NCBI GenBank assembly: GCA_963705835.1
Contig: CAVPLC010000060.1
Span: 1-64,000, forward strand
Reading direction: 5' to 3'
From: Palsa-504 sp963705835
Lineage (GTDB): Bacteria > Actinomycetota > Actinomycetes > Streptosporangiales > Streptosporangiaceae
DNA: 64,000 nucleotides
Shown here: positions 30,188-38,953 of the stretch, one piece after another
Layout of the letters: each line of letters begins with the position of its first letter
Position numbering within the stretch: position 1 is the first letter of the stretch
Notes under the pieces: generated by a model
The model's input: the letters and a program-made list of their open reading frames with translations, nothing else
The model's database searches: none
What the model was told of the DNA's origin: nothing
Translations under genes and position numbers: made by a program

Positions 30188-30913
30188 GTGCTCGTCGCAG
30201 GGTTCCCGGCAGGCGCGTTCGCGGCCAACTGTTATGTTGTCGCGCCCGGGCCCGGCGAGCAGTGCGTGATCGTCGATCCCGGCCAGGACGCCGAGCCGGG
30301 GATCGAGGACATCCTGGCCGCCCACCGCCTCACGCCGGCCGCGGTGCTGCTCACCCACGGCCACATCGATCACGTGTGGTCGGTCGCCCCGGTCTGCGGC
30401 GCTAAAGGCATCCCGGCCTACATCCATCCCGCCGACCGCGCATTGCTGAGCGACCCGGCAAAGGGTTTCCCGCTCGGGATAGGACAGGAACTGTTCGGCG
30501 GGCTGAAATTCACCGAGCCGGACGACGTCAAAGAACTGGCCGACGGGATGACCCTGAGCCTCGCGGGGCTCGAGATCATCGTGAATCACGCGCCCGGTCA
30601 TACCGGAGGCTCGGTGACATTCCGGTTGCCGGTCCAGGAGCCCATTACGGCAGCCGGTAAAAGCAAAATAGACGAGGGCGACGTCTTGTTCTCCGGCGAT
30701 CTGCTGTTCGCCGGCTCGATCGGGCGGACCGACCTGCCCGGCGGGGACTACCCGACGATCCTGCGCAGCCTGGCGCGCGTGTGCCTGACGCTTCCGGACC
30801 AGACCGTGGTGCTATCCGGTCACGGCCCGCGGACCACGATCGGCGCCGAGCGGCGCACCAATCCGTTCCTGGCGGGACTGGCCCCGGCGTCGGGACCGGC
30901 CAGGGGACTATGA
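30188..30913 (+). CDS. MBL-fold metallo-hydrolase (glyoxalase II-like)
   Basis: This 241-residue enzyme has the metal motif THGHIDH, then NHAPGHTGGSV, FSGDLLFAGSIGRTDLPGGD and a final SGHGPRTTIGAER; all expected metal ligands are present. It belongs to the YcbL/GloB-like branch, which hydrolyses thioesters such as hydroxyacyl-thiols; substrate is not certain. GTG 30188 has AAAGGA six bases upstream. In many actinobacteria this gene is followed by hisS, but here aspS follows after 40 bases. Confidence 0.9.
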   Translation: MLVAGFPAGAFAANCYVVAPGPGEQCVIVDPGQDAEPGIEDILAAHRLTPAAVLLTHGHIDHVWSVAPVCGAKGIPAYIHPADRALLSDPAKGFPLGIGQELFGGLKFTEPDDVKELADGMTLSLAGLEIIVNHAPGHTGGSVTFRLPVQEPITAAGKSKIDEGDVLFSGDLLFAGSIGRTDLPGGDYPTILRSLARVCLTLPDQTVVLSGHGPRTTIGAERRTNPFLAGLAPASGPARGL

Positions 30914-30953
30914 GCACCGGCCTGACGGCCGGGCGAAAGGGGAGCAGAGCGCG

Positions 30954-32897
30954 ATGATCCGCACCCATGAGGCGGGCACGCTGCGGGCGTCGCACGCGGG
31001 AGAGCGCGTGGTGCTGGCCGGCTGGGTCGCCCGCCGCCGGGATCACGGCGGCGTGGTCTTCATCGACCTGCGAGACGCCAGCGGGCTGGTGCAGGTGGTG
31101 TGGCGCGGCGAGGAGGCGGTGGCCCACGAGCTCAGGGCGGAGTTCTGCGTGCTGGTGACCGGGACAGTACGGATCCGGCCGGCCGGTAACGAGAACCCGG
31201 ACCTGCCCACCGGTGAAATCGAGCTTGTCGCGGATGAGGTCGAGGTGCTCAGCAAGGCCGAGCCACTGCCGTTCCCCGTCGAGGACTCCGCAGAGGTCAG
31301 CGAGGACGTCCGGCTCAAGTACCGGTACCTGGACATCAGGCGGTCGGACACCGCCCGGGCGCTGCGGATCCGGTCGCAAGCCGCCTACCTGCTGTCCGAC
31401 GTGATGCGCGAGCACCGGTTCGTGAACGTCGAGACGCCCTACCTGACCAGGTCCACCCCGGAGGGCGCGCGCGACTTCCTGGTCCCGGTGCGGCTGCGGC
31501 CGGGCAACTGGTACGCGCTGCCACAGTCCCCCCAGCTGTTCAAGCAGCTGCTCATGGTCGGCGGCCTGGAGCGCTACTACCAGCTGGCCCGGTGCTTCCG
31601 CGACGAGGACTTCCGCAAGGACCGGCAGCCGGAGTTCACCCAGATCGACATCGAGATGTCCTTCGTGACCCGGCAGGACGTCATCGACGTGGCCGAGGAC
31701 ATCGTGTCCCGGCTCTGGTCCGAGCTGGCCGACTACCAGGTGCCCACGCCGCTGCCCAGGATGACCTACGCCGACGCGATGGCCAGGTACGGCTCGGACA
31801 AGCCCGACCTGCGCTTCGGCTGCGAGCTCACCGACCTGACCGAGTACTTCGCCGGGACGGAGTTCCGGGTGTTCCAGGCGCAGTACGTGGGCGCCGTGGT
31901 GATGCCGGGCGGCGCGTCGCAGTCACGGCGCGAACTGGACGGGTGGCAGGAGTGGGCGCGCTCGCGCGGCGCCAGGGGCCTGGCCTACGCGCTGCTCGGC
32001 ACGGACGGCGAGATCGGCGGCCCGGTCGCCAGGAACCTGTCGGACGCGGAACGCTCCGGCCTGGCCGGCGCGACCGGCGCCGCCCCGGGCGACTGCGTGT
32101 TCTTCGCGGCCGGCCCGGCCGCGGCGGCCCGGGAGCTGCTCGGCGCGGCCCGGCTGGAGATCGGCCGCAGATGCGACCTGATCGACGAATCGGCGTGGTC
32201 GTTCCTGTGGGTGGTCGACGCGCCCATGTTCGAGGAGGACGGTGAGGGCGGCTGGACGTCGGTGCATCACCCGTTCACCGCGCCGCTGCCCGAATGGGCC
32301 GACAAGTTCGCCGCCGAGCCGGGCGGCGCGCTGGCCGACGCCTACGACATCGTGTGCAACGGATACGAGATCGGCGGCGGGTCGATCCGTATCTACAAGT
32401 CCGCGATGCAGCAGGCCGTGTTCGACGTGATCGGGCTGTCCCCGGCCGAGGCGCAGTCGCAGTTCGGCTTCCTGCTCGACGCGTTCAAGTACGGGCCGCC
32501 GCCCCACGGCGGCATCGCGTTCGGCTGGGACCGGGTCTGCATGCTGCTCGCAGACGCCCCCACGATCCGCGACGTGATCGCCTTCCCCAAAGCCGCCTCC
32601 GGCCTGGACCCCCTGACCGGCGCCCCCACCCCCATCACCCCCGCCCAGCGCCGCGAAGCCGGCATCGACGCGACGCCGCAAGCCTCTGCGGCTCCCGCTA
32701 CGCCACACGGCGTGCCCACCTCGACGGTTCCTGCTGCTCCACCCAACCCCAGCCCATACGGCGCCTCCACCTCGACGGCTCCATCCGCTCCACCTAGCCC
32801 TACCTCACCTGGCGTTCCCACCTCGACGGTTCCCTCCACCCCGCCTAGTTCTGGCCCAAACGCTGCCTCCACTTCCTCAGTTCCTCCCACCAAATAG
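30954..32897 (+). CDS. aspS: aspartyl-tRNA synthetase, probably non-discriminating, with a repetitive C-terminal tail
   Basis: This class IIb synthetase has an OB-fold anticodon domain (GWVARRRDHGGVVFIDLRD), motif 2 (YYQLARCFRDEDFRKDRQPE), the bacterial GAD insert, and motif 3 (GGIAFGWDRVCMLLADAPTI). The His in RRRDHGG occupies the site where discriminating enzymes carry Leu, which suggests that it can also charge tRNA-Asn, with GatCAB correcting the product. The core ends near residue 585. It is followed by 62 residues of Pro/Ser/Thr tail built from 51-bp repeats, not seen in typical enzymes. ATG 30954 is the start. A strong inverted repeat follows the stop. Confidence 0.95.
   Translation: MIRTHEAGTLRASHAGERVVLAGWVARRRDHGGVVFIDLRDASGLVQVVWRGEEAVAHELRAEFCVLVTGTVRIRPAGNENPDLPTGEIELVADEVEVLSKAEPLPFPVEDSAEVSEDVRLKYRYLDIRRSDTARALRIRSQAAYLLSDVMREHRFVNVETPYLTRSTPEGARDFLVPVRLRPGNWYALPQSPQLFKQLLMVGGLERYYQLARCFRDEDFRKDRQPEFTQIDIEMSFVTRQDVIDVAEDIVSRLWSELADYQVPTPLPRMTYADAMARYGSDKPDLRFGCELTDLTEYFAGTEFRVFQAQYVGAVVMPGGASQSRRELDGWQEWARSRGARGLAYALLGTDGEIGGPVARNLSDAERSGLAGATGAAPGDCVFFAAGPAAAARELLGAARLEIGRRCDLIDESAWSFLWVVDAPMFEEDGEGGWTSVHHPFTAPLPEWADKFAAEPGGALADAYDIVCNGYEIGGGSIRIYKSAMQQAVFDVIGLSPAEAQSQFGFLLDAFKYGPPPHGGIAFGWDRVCMLLADAPTIRDVIAFPKAASGLDPLTGAPTPITPAQRREAGIDATPQASAAPATPHGVPTSTVPAAPPNPSPYGASTSTAPSAPPSPTSPGVPTSTVPSTPPSSGPNAASTSSVPPTK
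32709..32897 (+). repeat. 3.7 copies of a 51-bp repeat encoding the AspRS tail
   Basis: Units begin at 32709, 32760, 32811 and 32862 (partial). They encode GVPTSTVPAAPPNPSPY, GASTSTAPSAPPSPTSP, GVPTSTVPSTPPSSGPN and a shortened fourth copy. The copies have diverged, so this is not a very recent expansion. Confidence 0.9.
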
Positions 32898-32920
32898 ACC
32901 TAGTCGTCAGGGCTCTACTT

Positions 32921-32973
32921 CATGATCGTGGCCAGTTTCAGGCGTTATTTGCCCCAAACTGGCCATGATCATG
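32921..32973. terminator. 18-bp inverted repeat between aspS and the AbiEi-like gene
   Basis: CATGATCGTGGCCAGTTT (32921-32938) pairs with its near-perfect complement at 32956-32973 (one mismatch) across a 17-base loop. It lies between convergent genes and covers the AbiEi-like stop codon, so it probably ends both transcripts. Confidence 0.75.
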
Positions 32974-33925
32974 GTGTGACCGGGCAGCTGGGGCGGGAGC
33001 AGGGGTGTGGGGTGCCTGGCCAGCCGCGTGAGCGCAGCACCGAGGCGACGGCGATGGCGGTCTGGCAGCGACGATCGCCCACATCAAGGATTCCGAACCT
33101 GAGTGTAAGAATGCCCCGGACCGCGTTGGCCGTGTCTCGCCGCTTGTCGCGCCACTGTTCGTCCGCCGGGTGGGCCGCGGTCCCGTCGAGCTCCACGCAT
33201 ACCGCGAATCCCTCATAGAGGTTGTCGAGGTACCGGCTGCGCGTGCCGTGCCTGATTCTCGCTTGCCTGCGCGCCACCGGCAGCCGATGCGGGCGCTCCA
33301 CCCGGTGCACATAGCGGTACTCCAGCACCGACAAGGCACCGGCTTCAACGTCGCCTAGCGCGATCCCGATCTCTCGGCGCCAGCGCATCTTTTTGCGGGC
33401 AGCCATGGCCAGAGCGATCCGGTCTGCGGTGGTGCGCCGACGGCCGATGGCCCTGCATATCCACGCGTATGCGTCGTCGAAACTAGATGCGACCTGTATA
33501 AGGTCGAGCACCGTATCTTCAACCCGGGTGCATGGTGGAAGCATGGCGGGGTGTCGTGTCCGCAGGATCGCGTCTGACCTGCGAACGACGACACCTGGGA
33601 TCTTTACCTGCGCCGGGTGCCGGGAAGCCGGGACCGTGATGCTGATGACCGGGCTGGGCTCGTCGATCAGTCCATGGCGCTCGGCCGCCGTCTGGTGGCT
33701 CAGGACCGCGTCCGGCCCGGCCCGGAGCAGCGCGGCCCACAAAACCGTCTCGCGAGGAGGCTCCCCGGAGAAGGCGGCGTACACGCCACGTTGAATCTGC
33801 TGCCAGCGACCACTGCGTACCCGGTTGCGCATCGTGCCGGGATCGATGCCGACCAGCTGACTCTGGCGGCGGGCGATTGCGGCAGCCTGGGCGGGCAAAT
33901 GCGGCAGGTATTCATCGGTTGACAC
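32969..33925 (-). CDS. AbiEi-antitoxin-like / DUF559-type protein
   Basis: This 318-residue protein starts at GTG 33925 (VSTDEYLPHLPAQAAAIARR). The N-terminal part, RSGRWQQIQRGVYAAFSGEP followed by LSHQTAAERHGL, matches the winged-helix 'type IV toxin-antitoxin AbiEi family antitoxin domain'. The C-terminal part (FAVCVELDGTAAHPADEQWR) resembles the DUF559/VSR-like endonuclease fold, with ELDG as the typical acidic motif. These proteins are abundant in actinobacteria, usually without an adjacent AbiEii toxin, and none is visible here. It may be a solitary DNA-binding or nuclease protein. It is divergent from rarA. Confidence 0.82.
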   Translation of the reverse strand: MSTDEYLPHLPAQAAAIARRQSQLVGIDPGTMRNRVRSGRWQQIQRGVYAAFSGEPPRETVLWAALLRAGPDAVLSHQTAAERHGLIDEPSPVISITVPASRHPAQVKIPGVVVRRSDAILRTRHPAMLPPCTRVEDTVLDLIQVASSFDDAYAWICRAIGRRRTTADRIALAMAARKKMRWRREIGIALGDVEAGALSVLEYRYVHRVERPHRLPVARRQARIRHGTRSRYLDNLYEGFAVCVELDGTAAHPADEQWRDKRRDTANAVRGILTLRFGILDVGDRRCQTAIAVASVLRSRGWPGTPHPCSRPSCPVTP

Positions 33926-34072
33926 AGAGGCCCATCCTGGCGACCGCGCAAGCGCAAAGGCCCGAAGCTGAAAGACCTGTGGATAACCTGAGCCGATAGG
34001 CATCCGCCTGTGGATAACTACGCCGAAAAGACACTGGCGTGGTATAACAGCGAGCCGAGATAAGGTCGGAGG

Positions 34073-35446
34073 ATGGCCCTAGCAGACCCAGGCCAACCCG
34101 AGAGCCTGTTCGACGAAGCGGAAGAAGCGGCGGCAAACGCGGCCGCGCCGCTCGCCGTCCGGATGCGGCCGCGGAACCTGGACGAGGTGATCGGGCAGCG
34201 CCACCTGACCGGCGAGGGCACGCCGTTCCGCAAGCTGATCGACAACGACGCGCCGATGTCGCTGCTGCTGTGGGGCCCGCCCGGCACCGGCAAGACCACG
34301 CTGGCCTACGTGGTCAGCCAGGTGACCAAGCGGCGGTTCGTGGAGCTGTCGGCGGTCAGCGCCGGGGTCAAGGACGTTCGGGCGGCCGTCGACGCGGCCC
34401 GCCGCACGCTCGGCATGAGCGGCACGCAGACCGTGCTGTTCATCGATGAGGTGCACCGGTTCTCCAAGACGCAGCAGGACGCGCTGCTCCCGGCGGTGGA
34501 GAACCGCTGGGTGTCGTTCATCGGCGCGACCACCGAGAACCCGTTCTTCTCCGTGGTCTCACCGCTGCTGTCCCGATCGCTGCTGCTCACCCTCCAGCCG
34601 CTGGCCGACGACGACGTGCGCGAGGTCATCACCCGCGCGCTGGCAGAGCCCGAGCCGCGCGGCCTCGGCGGCACCGTCACGCTAGAACCGAAGGCCGCCG
34701 ACCACCTCATAAGACTGGCCGGCGGCGACGCCCGGCGAGCGCTCACCTACCTCGAGGCGGCCGCCCTCGGGCTGCCCGAAGGCGAGAGCATCGACGTCGA
34801 GGCCCTGGAGCGCGCCGTGGACCGGGCCGCGGTCCGCTACGACCGCGACGGCGACCAGCACTACGACGTGATCAGCGCGTTCATCAAGTCCATGCGGGGC
34901 AGCGACGTGGACGCGGCGCTGCACTACCTGGCCCGGATGATCGAGGCGGGGGAGGACCCGCGGTTCATCGCCCGGCGGCTGATCGTGCACGCCAGCGAGG
35001 ACGTCGGCATGGCCGACCCCACCGCGCTGCAGATCGCGGTCGCCGCGGCCCAGGCGGTCGAGTTCGTCGGCCTGCCCGAGGCGCGGATCAACCTGGCTCA
35101 GGCGGTCATCTACATCTCGCTGGCGCCCAAGTCCAACGCGGTCATCAAGGCGATCAGCGCGGCCGACGCCGACGTGAGAAACGGGCTGATCGGCGCCGTG
35201 CCCGCGCACCTGCGCGACTCGCACTATCCTGGGGCGGGCAAGGTCGGCCACGGTGAGGGTTACCTGTACCCGCACGACTTCGACGACGGCGTGGTCGCGC
35301 AGCGCTACGCTCCGGACCCGGTAGCCGACCGCGTCTACTACGAGCCGTCCGGGCATGGCCTGGAGGCCCGCGTCGCCGAGCGCGCCGCGCGGATAAGGGC
35401 CATCCTCAAGCAAGCAGGAAAGCAAGCGGACAAGGAGCAGTCATGA
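34073..35446 (+). CDS. rarA: replication-associated recombination protein A (AAA+ ATPase)
   Basis: This MgsA/RarA/WRNIP1 family ATPase of 457 residues acts at stalled replication forks. It has Walker A GPPGTGKT (68-75), Walker B TVLFIDEVHRF, sensor 1 IGATTENPFFSV, and the tetramerization/C-terminal domain with ASEDVGMADPTALQIAVAAA and GYLYPHDFDDGVV, both family hallmarks. ATG 34073 follows a purine-rich site; TATAAC at 34043-34048 could be the -10 box. It is followed by alaS after two small genes, as in many actinobacteria. Confidence 0.95.
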   Translation: MALADPGQPESLFDEAEEAAANAAAPLAVRMRPRNLDEVIGQRHLTGEGTPFRKLIDNDAPMSLLLWGPPGTGKTTLAYVVSQVTKRRFVELSAVSAGVKDVRAAVDAARRTLGMSGTQTVLFIDEVHRFSKTQQDALLPAVENRWVSFIGATTENPFFSVVSPLLSRSLLLTLQPLADDDVREVITRALAEPEPRGLGGTVTLEPKAADHLIRLAGGDARRALTYLEAAALGLPEGESIDVEALERAVDRAAVRYDRDGDQHYDVISAFIKSMRGSDVDAALHYLARMIEAGEDPRFIARRLIVHASEDVGMADPTALQIAVAAAQAVEFVGLPEARINLAQAVIYISLAPKSNAVIKAISAADADVRNGLIGAVPAHLRDSHYPGAGKVGHGEGYLYPHDFDDGVVAQRYAPDPVADRVYYEPSGHGLEARVAERAARIRAILKQAGKQADKEQS

Positions 35447-35459
35447 AGGCGGCAATAAC

Positions 35460-35967
35460 ATGAACGCGGCGGAGCTTGCCGCGCTGATCGCCGCCGTCTT
35501 CTGGGCGCTGCTCGTCTGCGTCGGCGTGTTCGTCCTGTTCCGGCTGGCCCGCCTGCTGTCGCAGTCCAGCCGCCTGGTCGCCGACCTGCGCGAGCGCGGT
35601 GACGTGCTGCTGCAGCGGGCCCAGACGGCGGTCGACGGCGCGCAGGCCGCCGTGGACCGGGCCGGCCGGCAGCTCGACCAGGCCGATTCCGTCACGGCCA
35701 GCATGGATGAGCTGGGCACCGGAATGGCCGAACTCGCCGGCCAGGTCACGCTTCTGCCTCGGGGGGACGAACAAGCCCCCCAGACCCCCCCGCGAGGCTA
35801 TGTCCAGCCTGGGCCGCGCGCTCGCGGCCGGCCCGGTGGGCCGGACGGCCGCGCTGGCCTACGGGGTGCGCCACGCCCTGAGCCTGCGCCGGGCGGCGCG
35901 CCGCACCGTGCCGGGCCGCGTGATGGAACGCGCCGAGCTGACCGCACGGCCAGGAGCGCACCGGTGA
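35460..35967 (+). pseudogene. DUF948 membrane protein, frame broken at a GC-rich repeat
   Basis: The N-terminal half (ATG 35460) has one membrane helix (LAALIAAVFWALLVCVGVFV) and a helical segment DLRERGDVLLQRAQTAVDGA typical of DUF948. At 35,761-35,797 a copy of the GC-rich dispersed element interrupts it. After it the expected end, SSLGRALAAGPVGRTAALAY, lies in the +1 frame and stops at 35,967 by overlapping the next start (GTGA). As written, the upstream frame instead runs on into the next gene and would make a 254-residue fusion. Removing one base from the C-run would restore a normal gene of about 168 residues. Confidence 0.8.
35761..35797. repeat. GC-rich palindromic dispersed element, copy 5 (inside DUF948 gene)
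   Basis: Six G, ACGAACAAG, six C, AGA, seven C, then GCGAGG. It is longer than copy 4 by a short insertion in the loop side. It breaks the DUF948 reading frame. Confidence 0.75.
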
Positions 35968-36224
35968 TACGCAGAGGCTTCTGGCTGACCGTCGGGGCCG
36001 CGGCCGGGATCATGGGCTACCGGCGTGTCTCCGCCGCCGGCCGCAGGCTGTCCGGCACGCTTAACGGCGGGGTAGCCGCGGGCCTAGCCAGGGAGACCGT
36101 CCGCTTCACCCGCGACGTGCGGGAGGGGATGGAGCTGTACACGGCTCGGCATTCGGAGCCGCCAGGCCCTACCCTTGAGACCCTCAACACTAACCACGAC
36201 CCTCGACCCAAGGATGGCCGCTGA
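35964..36224 (+). CDS. small DUF6167-like protein upstream of alaS
   Basis: This 86-residue protein has one N-terminal hydrophobic segment (GFWLTVGAAAGIMGYRRVSA) followed by a basic helical part (GRRLSGTLNGGVAAGLARET). Small proteins of this type sit between the DUF948 gene and alaS in many actinobacteria. Function is unknown. GTG 35964 overlaps the DUF948 stop, and its own stop overlaps alaS (ATGA), so the set is one transcription unit. Confidence 0.8.
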   Translation: MIRRGFWLTVGAAAGIMGYRRVSAAGRRLSGTLNGGVAAGLARETVRFTRDVREGMELYTARHSEPPGPTLETLNTNHDPRPKDGR

Positions 36225-38944
36225 TGGAGTCGGCAGAGATCGCCCGCCGCTTCCTTGCGTATTTCAAGCAGCAAGGGCACACCATCGTGCCTTCGGCCTC
36301 CCTGGTCGCCGACGATCCCACGGTGCTGTTCGTCATCGCGGGCATGCAGCCGTTCAAGCCGTACCTGCTCGGACAGCGGACCCCACCGCACAAGCGGATC
36401 GCGGACGTGCAGAAGTGCGTGCGCACCCTCGACATCGAAGAGGTGGGCAAGACCACCCGGCACGCCACGTTCTTCCAGATGCTCGGCAACTGGTCGTTCG
36501 GTGATTACTTCAAGGAAGGCGCGATCACCTTCGCCTGGGAGCTGCTGACCAGGTCCGAGGCGGACGGCGGCTTCGGGTTCCCGGAGAGCAAGCTGTGGGC
36601 CACGGTGCTGCACGGCGACGACGAGGCGTTCGTGATCTGGCGGGACCAGATCGGGCTGCCGGAAAGCCGGATCCAGCACCGCGGCCTGGCCGACAACTAC
36701 TGGCACATGGGCGTGCCGGGCCCCGGCGGCCCGTGCTCGGAGATTTACTACGACCGCGGGTCCGAGTACGGCCGCGACGGCGGCCCCGAGGTGGACGAGG
36801 ACCGGTTCCTCGAGGTCTGGAACCTGGTCTTCATGCAGGACCAGCTGAGCAAGGTCCGGGCCAAGGACGACTTCGACATCGAGGGCCCGCTGCCGACCAA
36901 GAACATCGACACCGGCATGGGCCTGGAGCGGATGGCCTCCATCCTGCAGGGCGTCGACAACCTGTACGAGATCGACACCACATGGAAGATCCTGGACCGG
37001 GCGGCCGAGCTGACCGAGCAGAGTTACGGCCGCGACCACCGCAACGACGTTGCCCTCCGCGTCATCGCCGACCACGTGCGCAGCGCGGTGATGCTGATCG
37101 AGGACGGCGTGCTGCCGGGCAACGAGGGCCGCGGCTACGTGCTGCGGCGCATCATGCGGCGCAGCATCAGGAACCTGCGCCTGCTGTCCGGCGCCCAGCG
37201 CGGCGGCGGCACCGGACACCAGGAGCACTTCATCCACGACCTCACCGCGGTCGCGATCGAGGCCATGGCGCCGCTGTATCCCGAACTGAGAAGGGACGCG
37301 GCGAACATCCACACGGTCATGGACGCGGAGGAAGCGGCGTTCGGCAGCACACTGCGCACCGGCACGGCCATCTTCGAGGCCGCGGTCGAGGAGAACCGCC
37401 GCAAGCACCAGGGCACGATCTCCGGCGCGCAGGCCTTCCAGCTGCACGACACCTACGGCTTCCCGATCGACCTGACCCTGGAGATGGCGTCGGAGCAGGG
37501 CCTGTCTGTCGACGAGGAAGGCTTCCGCCGCCTGATGGGCGAGCAGAAGGAGCGCGCCAGGAGGGACGCGGCCGGGAAGAAGACCGGCAACGTCGACATC
37601 TCGGTCTACGCCGACCTGCTCGAGCGGTCAGGCTCGGTCACCTTCACCGGCTACGACCAGGTATCGGGCGAGGCCACGGTGCTCGGCCTGCTGGTCGACG
37701 GCGTCCCGGTCCGGGCGGCAGGCGCGGGCACCGAGGTGGACGTGATCCTGGACCGCACGCCGTTCTACGCCGAGGGCGGCGGCCAGCTCGCCGACGCGGG
37801 CATCATCACCCTGGACGGCGGCGTGGTCGACGTCTCCGACGTGCAGACCCCGCTGACCGGGCTGATCGTGCACCGCGGCAAGGTCAGGACCGGCGAGGTC
37901 ACCACGGGCGCGCCCGCGCACGCGGAGATCGACATCGAGCGGCGCCGGGCGCTGTCCCGGTCGCACACCGCGACCCACCTGGTGCACCGCGCGCTGCGCA
38001 ACGCCCTGGGCGAGTCCGCGGCGCAGGCCGGCTCGGAGAACGCGCCCGGCCGGCTCAGGTTCGACTTCACCGCCCAGGGGGCCGTGCCGCTGAGCGTACT
38101 GCGGGACAGCGAGGACGAGGTCAACGCGGTGCTGGTCAACGACCTGGGCGTGCACGCGTACTACACCTCCCAGGAGGAGGCGCGCGAGATGGGCGCGCTG
38201 GCCCTGTTCGGTGAGAAGTACGGCAACCGGGTCCGGGTGGTCGAGGTCGGCGACTACTCACGGGAGCTATGCGGCGGCACGCACGTGGCCAGGTCCGGTC
38301 AGCTCGGCCTGGTCAAGGTGCTCGGCGAGGCGTCGATAGGGTCAGGAGTAAGAAGGATCGAGGCGCTGGTGGGCCTGGACGCGTTCCGCTTCCTGGCCCG
38401 CGAGAGCGTGCTAGTCAACCAGCTCAGCGAGCAGCTCAAGGCGCCTCGCGAGCAGTTGCCCGAGCGCATCTCGGGCATCCTGGGCAGGCTCAGGGACGCC
38501 GAACGCGAACTGCAGCGGCTGCGGGCCGCCCAGCTGCTCGAATCGGCCGGGGAGATCGCAGCCGGCGCGGAGGACATCGGCGGGATGGCCCTGGTCGCGC
38601 ACCGCGTGCCCGACGGCACCGAGCCGGACGACATCCGCAAGCTCGCGCTCGACGTGCGCGGCCGGGTGCCGCGAGGCCAGCCCGCGGTGGTCATGATCGC
38701 CGGCGTGCCCGCGGACCGGCCGGTGGTGGTGATCGCGGTCAACGAGGCGGGCCGCGGCTTCGGCCTGTCCGCCGGCGCCCTGGTCGGCGTGGCCGCCCGG
38801 GCCCTCGGCGGTGGCGGCGGCGGCCGGCCGGATGTGGCCCAGGGCGGCGGGTCACCTGTCACTCCGGACCGTCAGGGCGCGGTCGATGAGGCGTTTGATG
38901 CTGTTCGTGCCGCTTTGCGGGACATACACGGGTCGGCTAGGTAA
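36224..38944 (+). CDS. alaS: alanyl-tRNA synthetase
   Basis: This class II synthetase of 906 residues has a catalytic N-terminal domain (RRFLAYFKQQGHTIVPSASL, GKTTRHATFFQMLGNWSFGD), an editing domain with the zinc motifs HTATH (about 581) and CGGTH (about 683), and a C-terminal C-Ala domain of the DHHA1 type with a Gly-rich stretch (LGGGGGGRPDVAQGGG). All expected blocks are present. ruvX follows after nine bases. Confidence 0.97.
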   Translation: MESAEIARRFLAYFKQQGHTIVPSASLVADDPTVLFVIAGMQPFKPYLLGQRTPPHKRIADVQKCVRTLDIEEVGKTTRHATFFQMLGNWSFGDYFKEGAITFAWELLTRSEADGGFGFPESKLWATVLHGDDEAFVIWRDQIGLPESRIQHRGLADNYWHMGVPGPGGPCSEIYYDRGSEYGRDGGPEVDEDRFLEVWNLVFMQDQLSKVRAKDDFDIEGPLPTKNIDTGMGLERMASILQGVDNLYEIDTTWKILDRAAELTEQSYGRDHRNDVALRVIADHVRSAVMLIEDGVLPGNEGRGYVLRRIMRRSIRNLRLLSGAQRGGGTGHQEHFIHDLTAVAIEAMAPLYPELRRDAANIHTVMDAEEAAFGSTLRTGTAIFEAAVEENRRKHQGTISGAQAFQLHDTYGFPIDLTLEMASEQGLSVDEEGFRRLMGEQKERARRDAAGKKTGNVDISVYADLLERSGSVTFTGYDQVSGEATVLGLLVDGVPVRAAGAGTEVDVILDRTPFYAEGGGQLADAGIITLDGGVVDVSDVQTPLTGLIVHRGKVRTGEVTTGAPAHAEIDIERRRALSRSHTATHLVHRALRNALGESAAQAGSENAPGRLRFDFTAQGAVPLSVLRDSEDEVNAVLVNDLGVHAYYTSQEEAREMGALALFGEKYGNRVRVVEVGDYSRELCGGTHVARSGQLGLVKVLGEASIGSGVRRIEALVGLDAFRFLARESVLVNQLSEQLKAPREQLPERISGILGRLRDAERELQRLRAAQLLESAGEIAAGAEDIGGMALVAHRVPDGTEPDDIRKLALDVRGRVPRGQPAVVMIAGVPADRPVVVIAVNEAGRGFGLSAGALVGVAARALGGGGGGRPDVAQGGGSPVTPDRQGAVDEAFDAVRAALRDIHGSAR

Positions 38945-38953
38945 CGTATTGCC

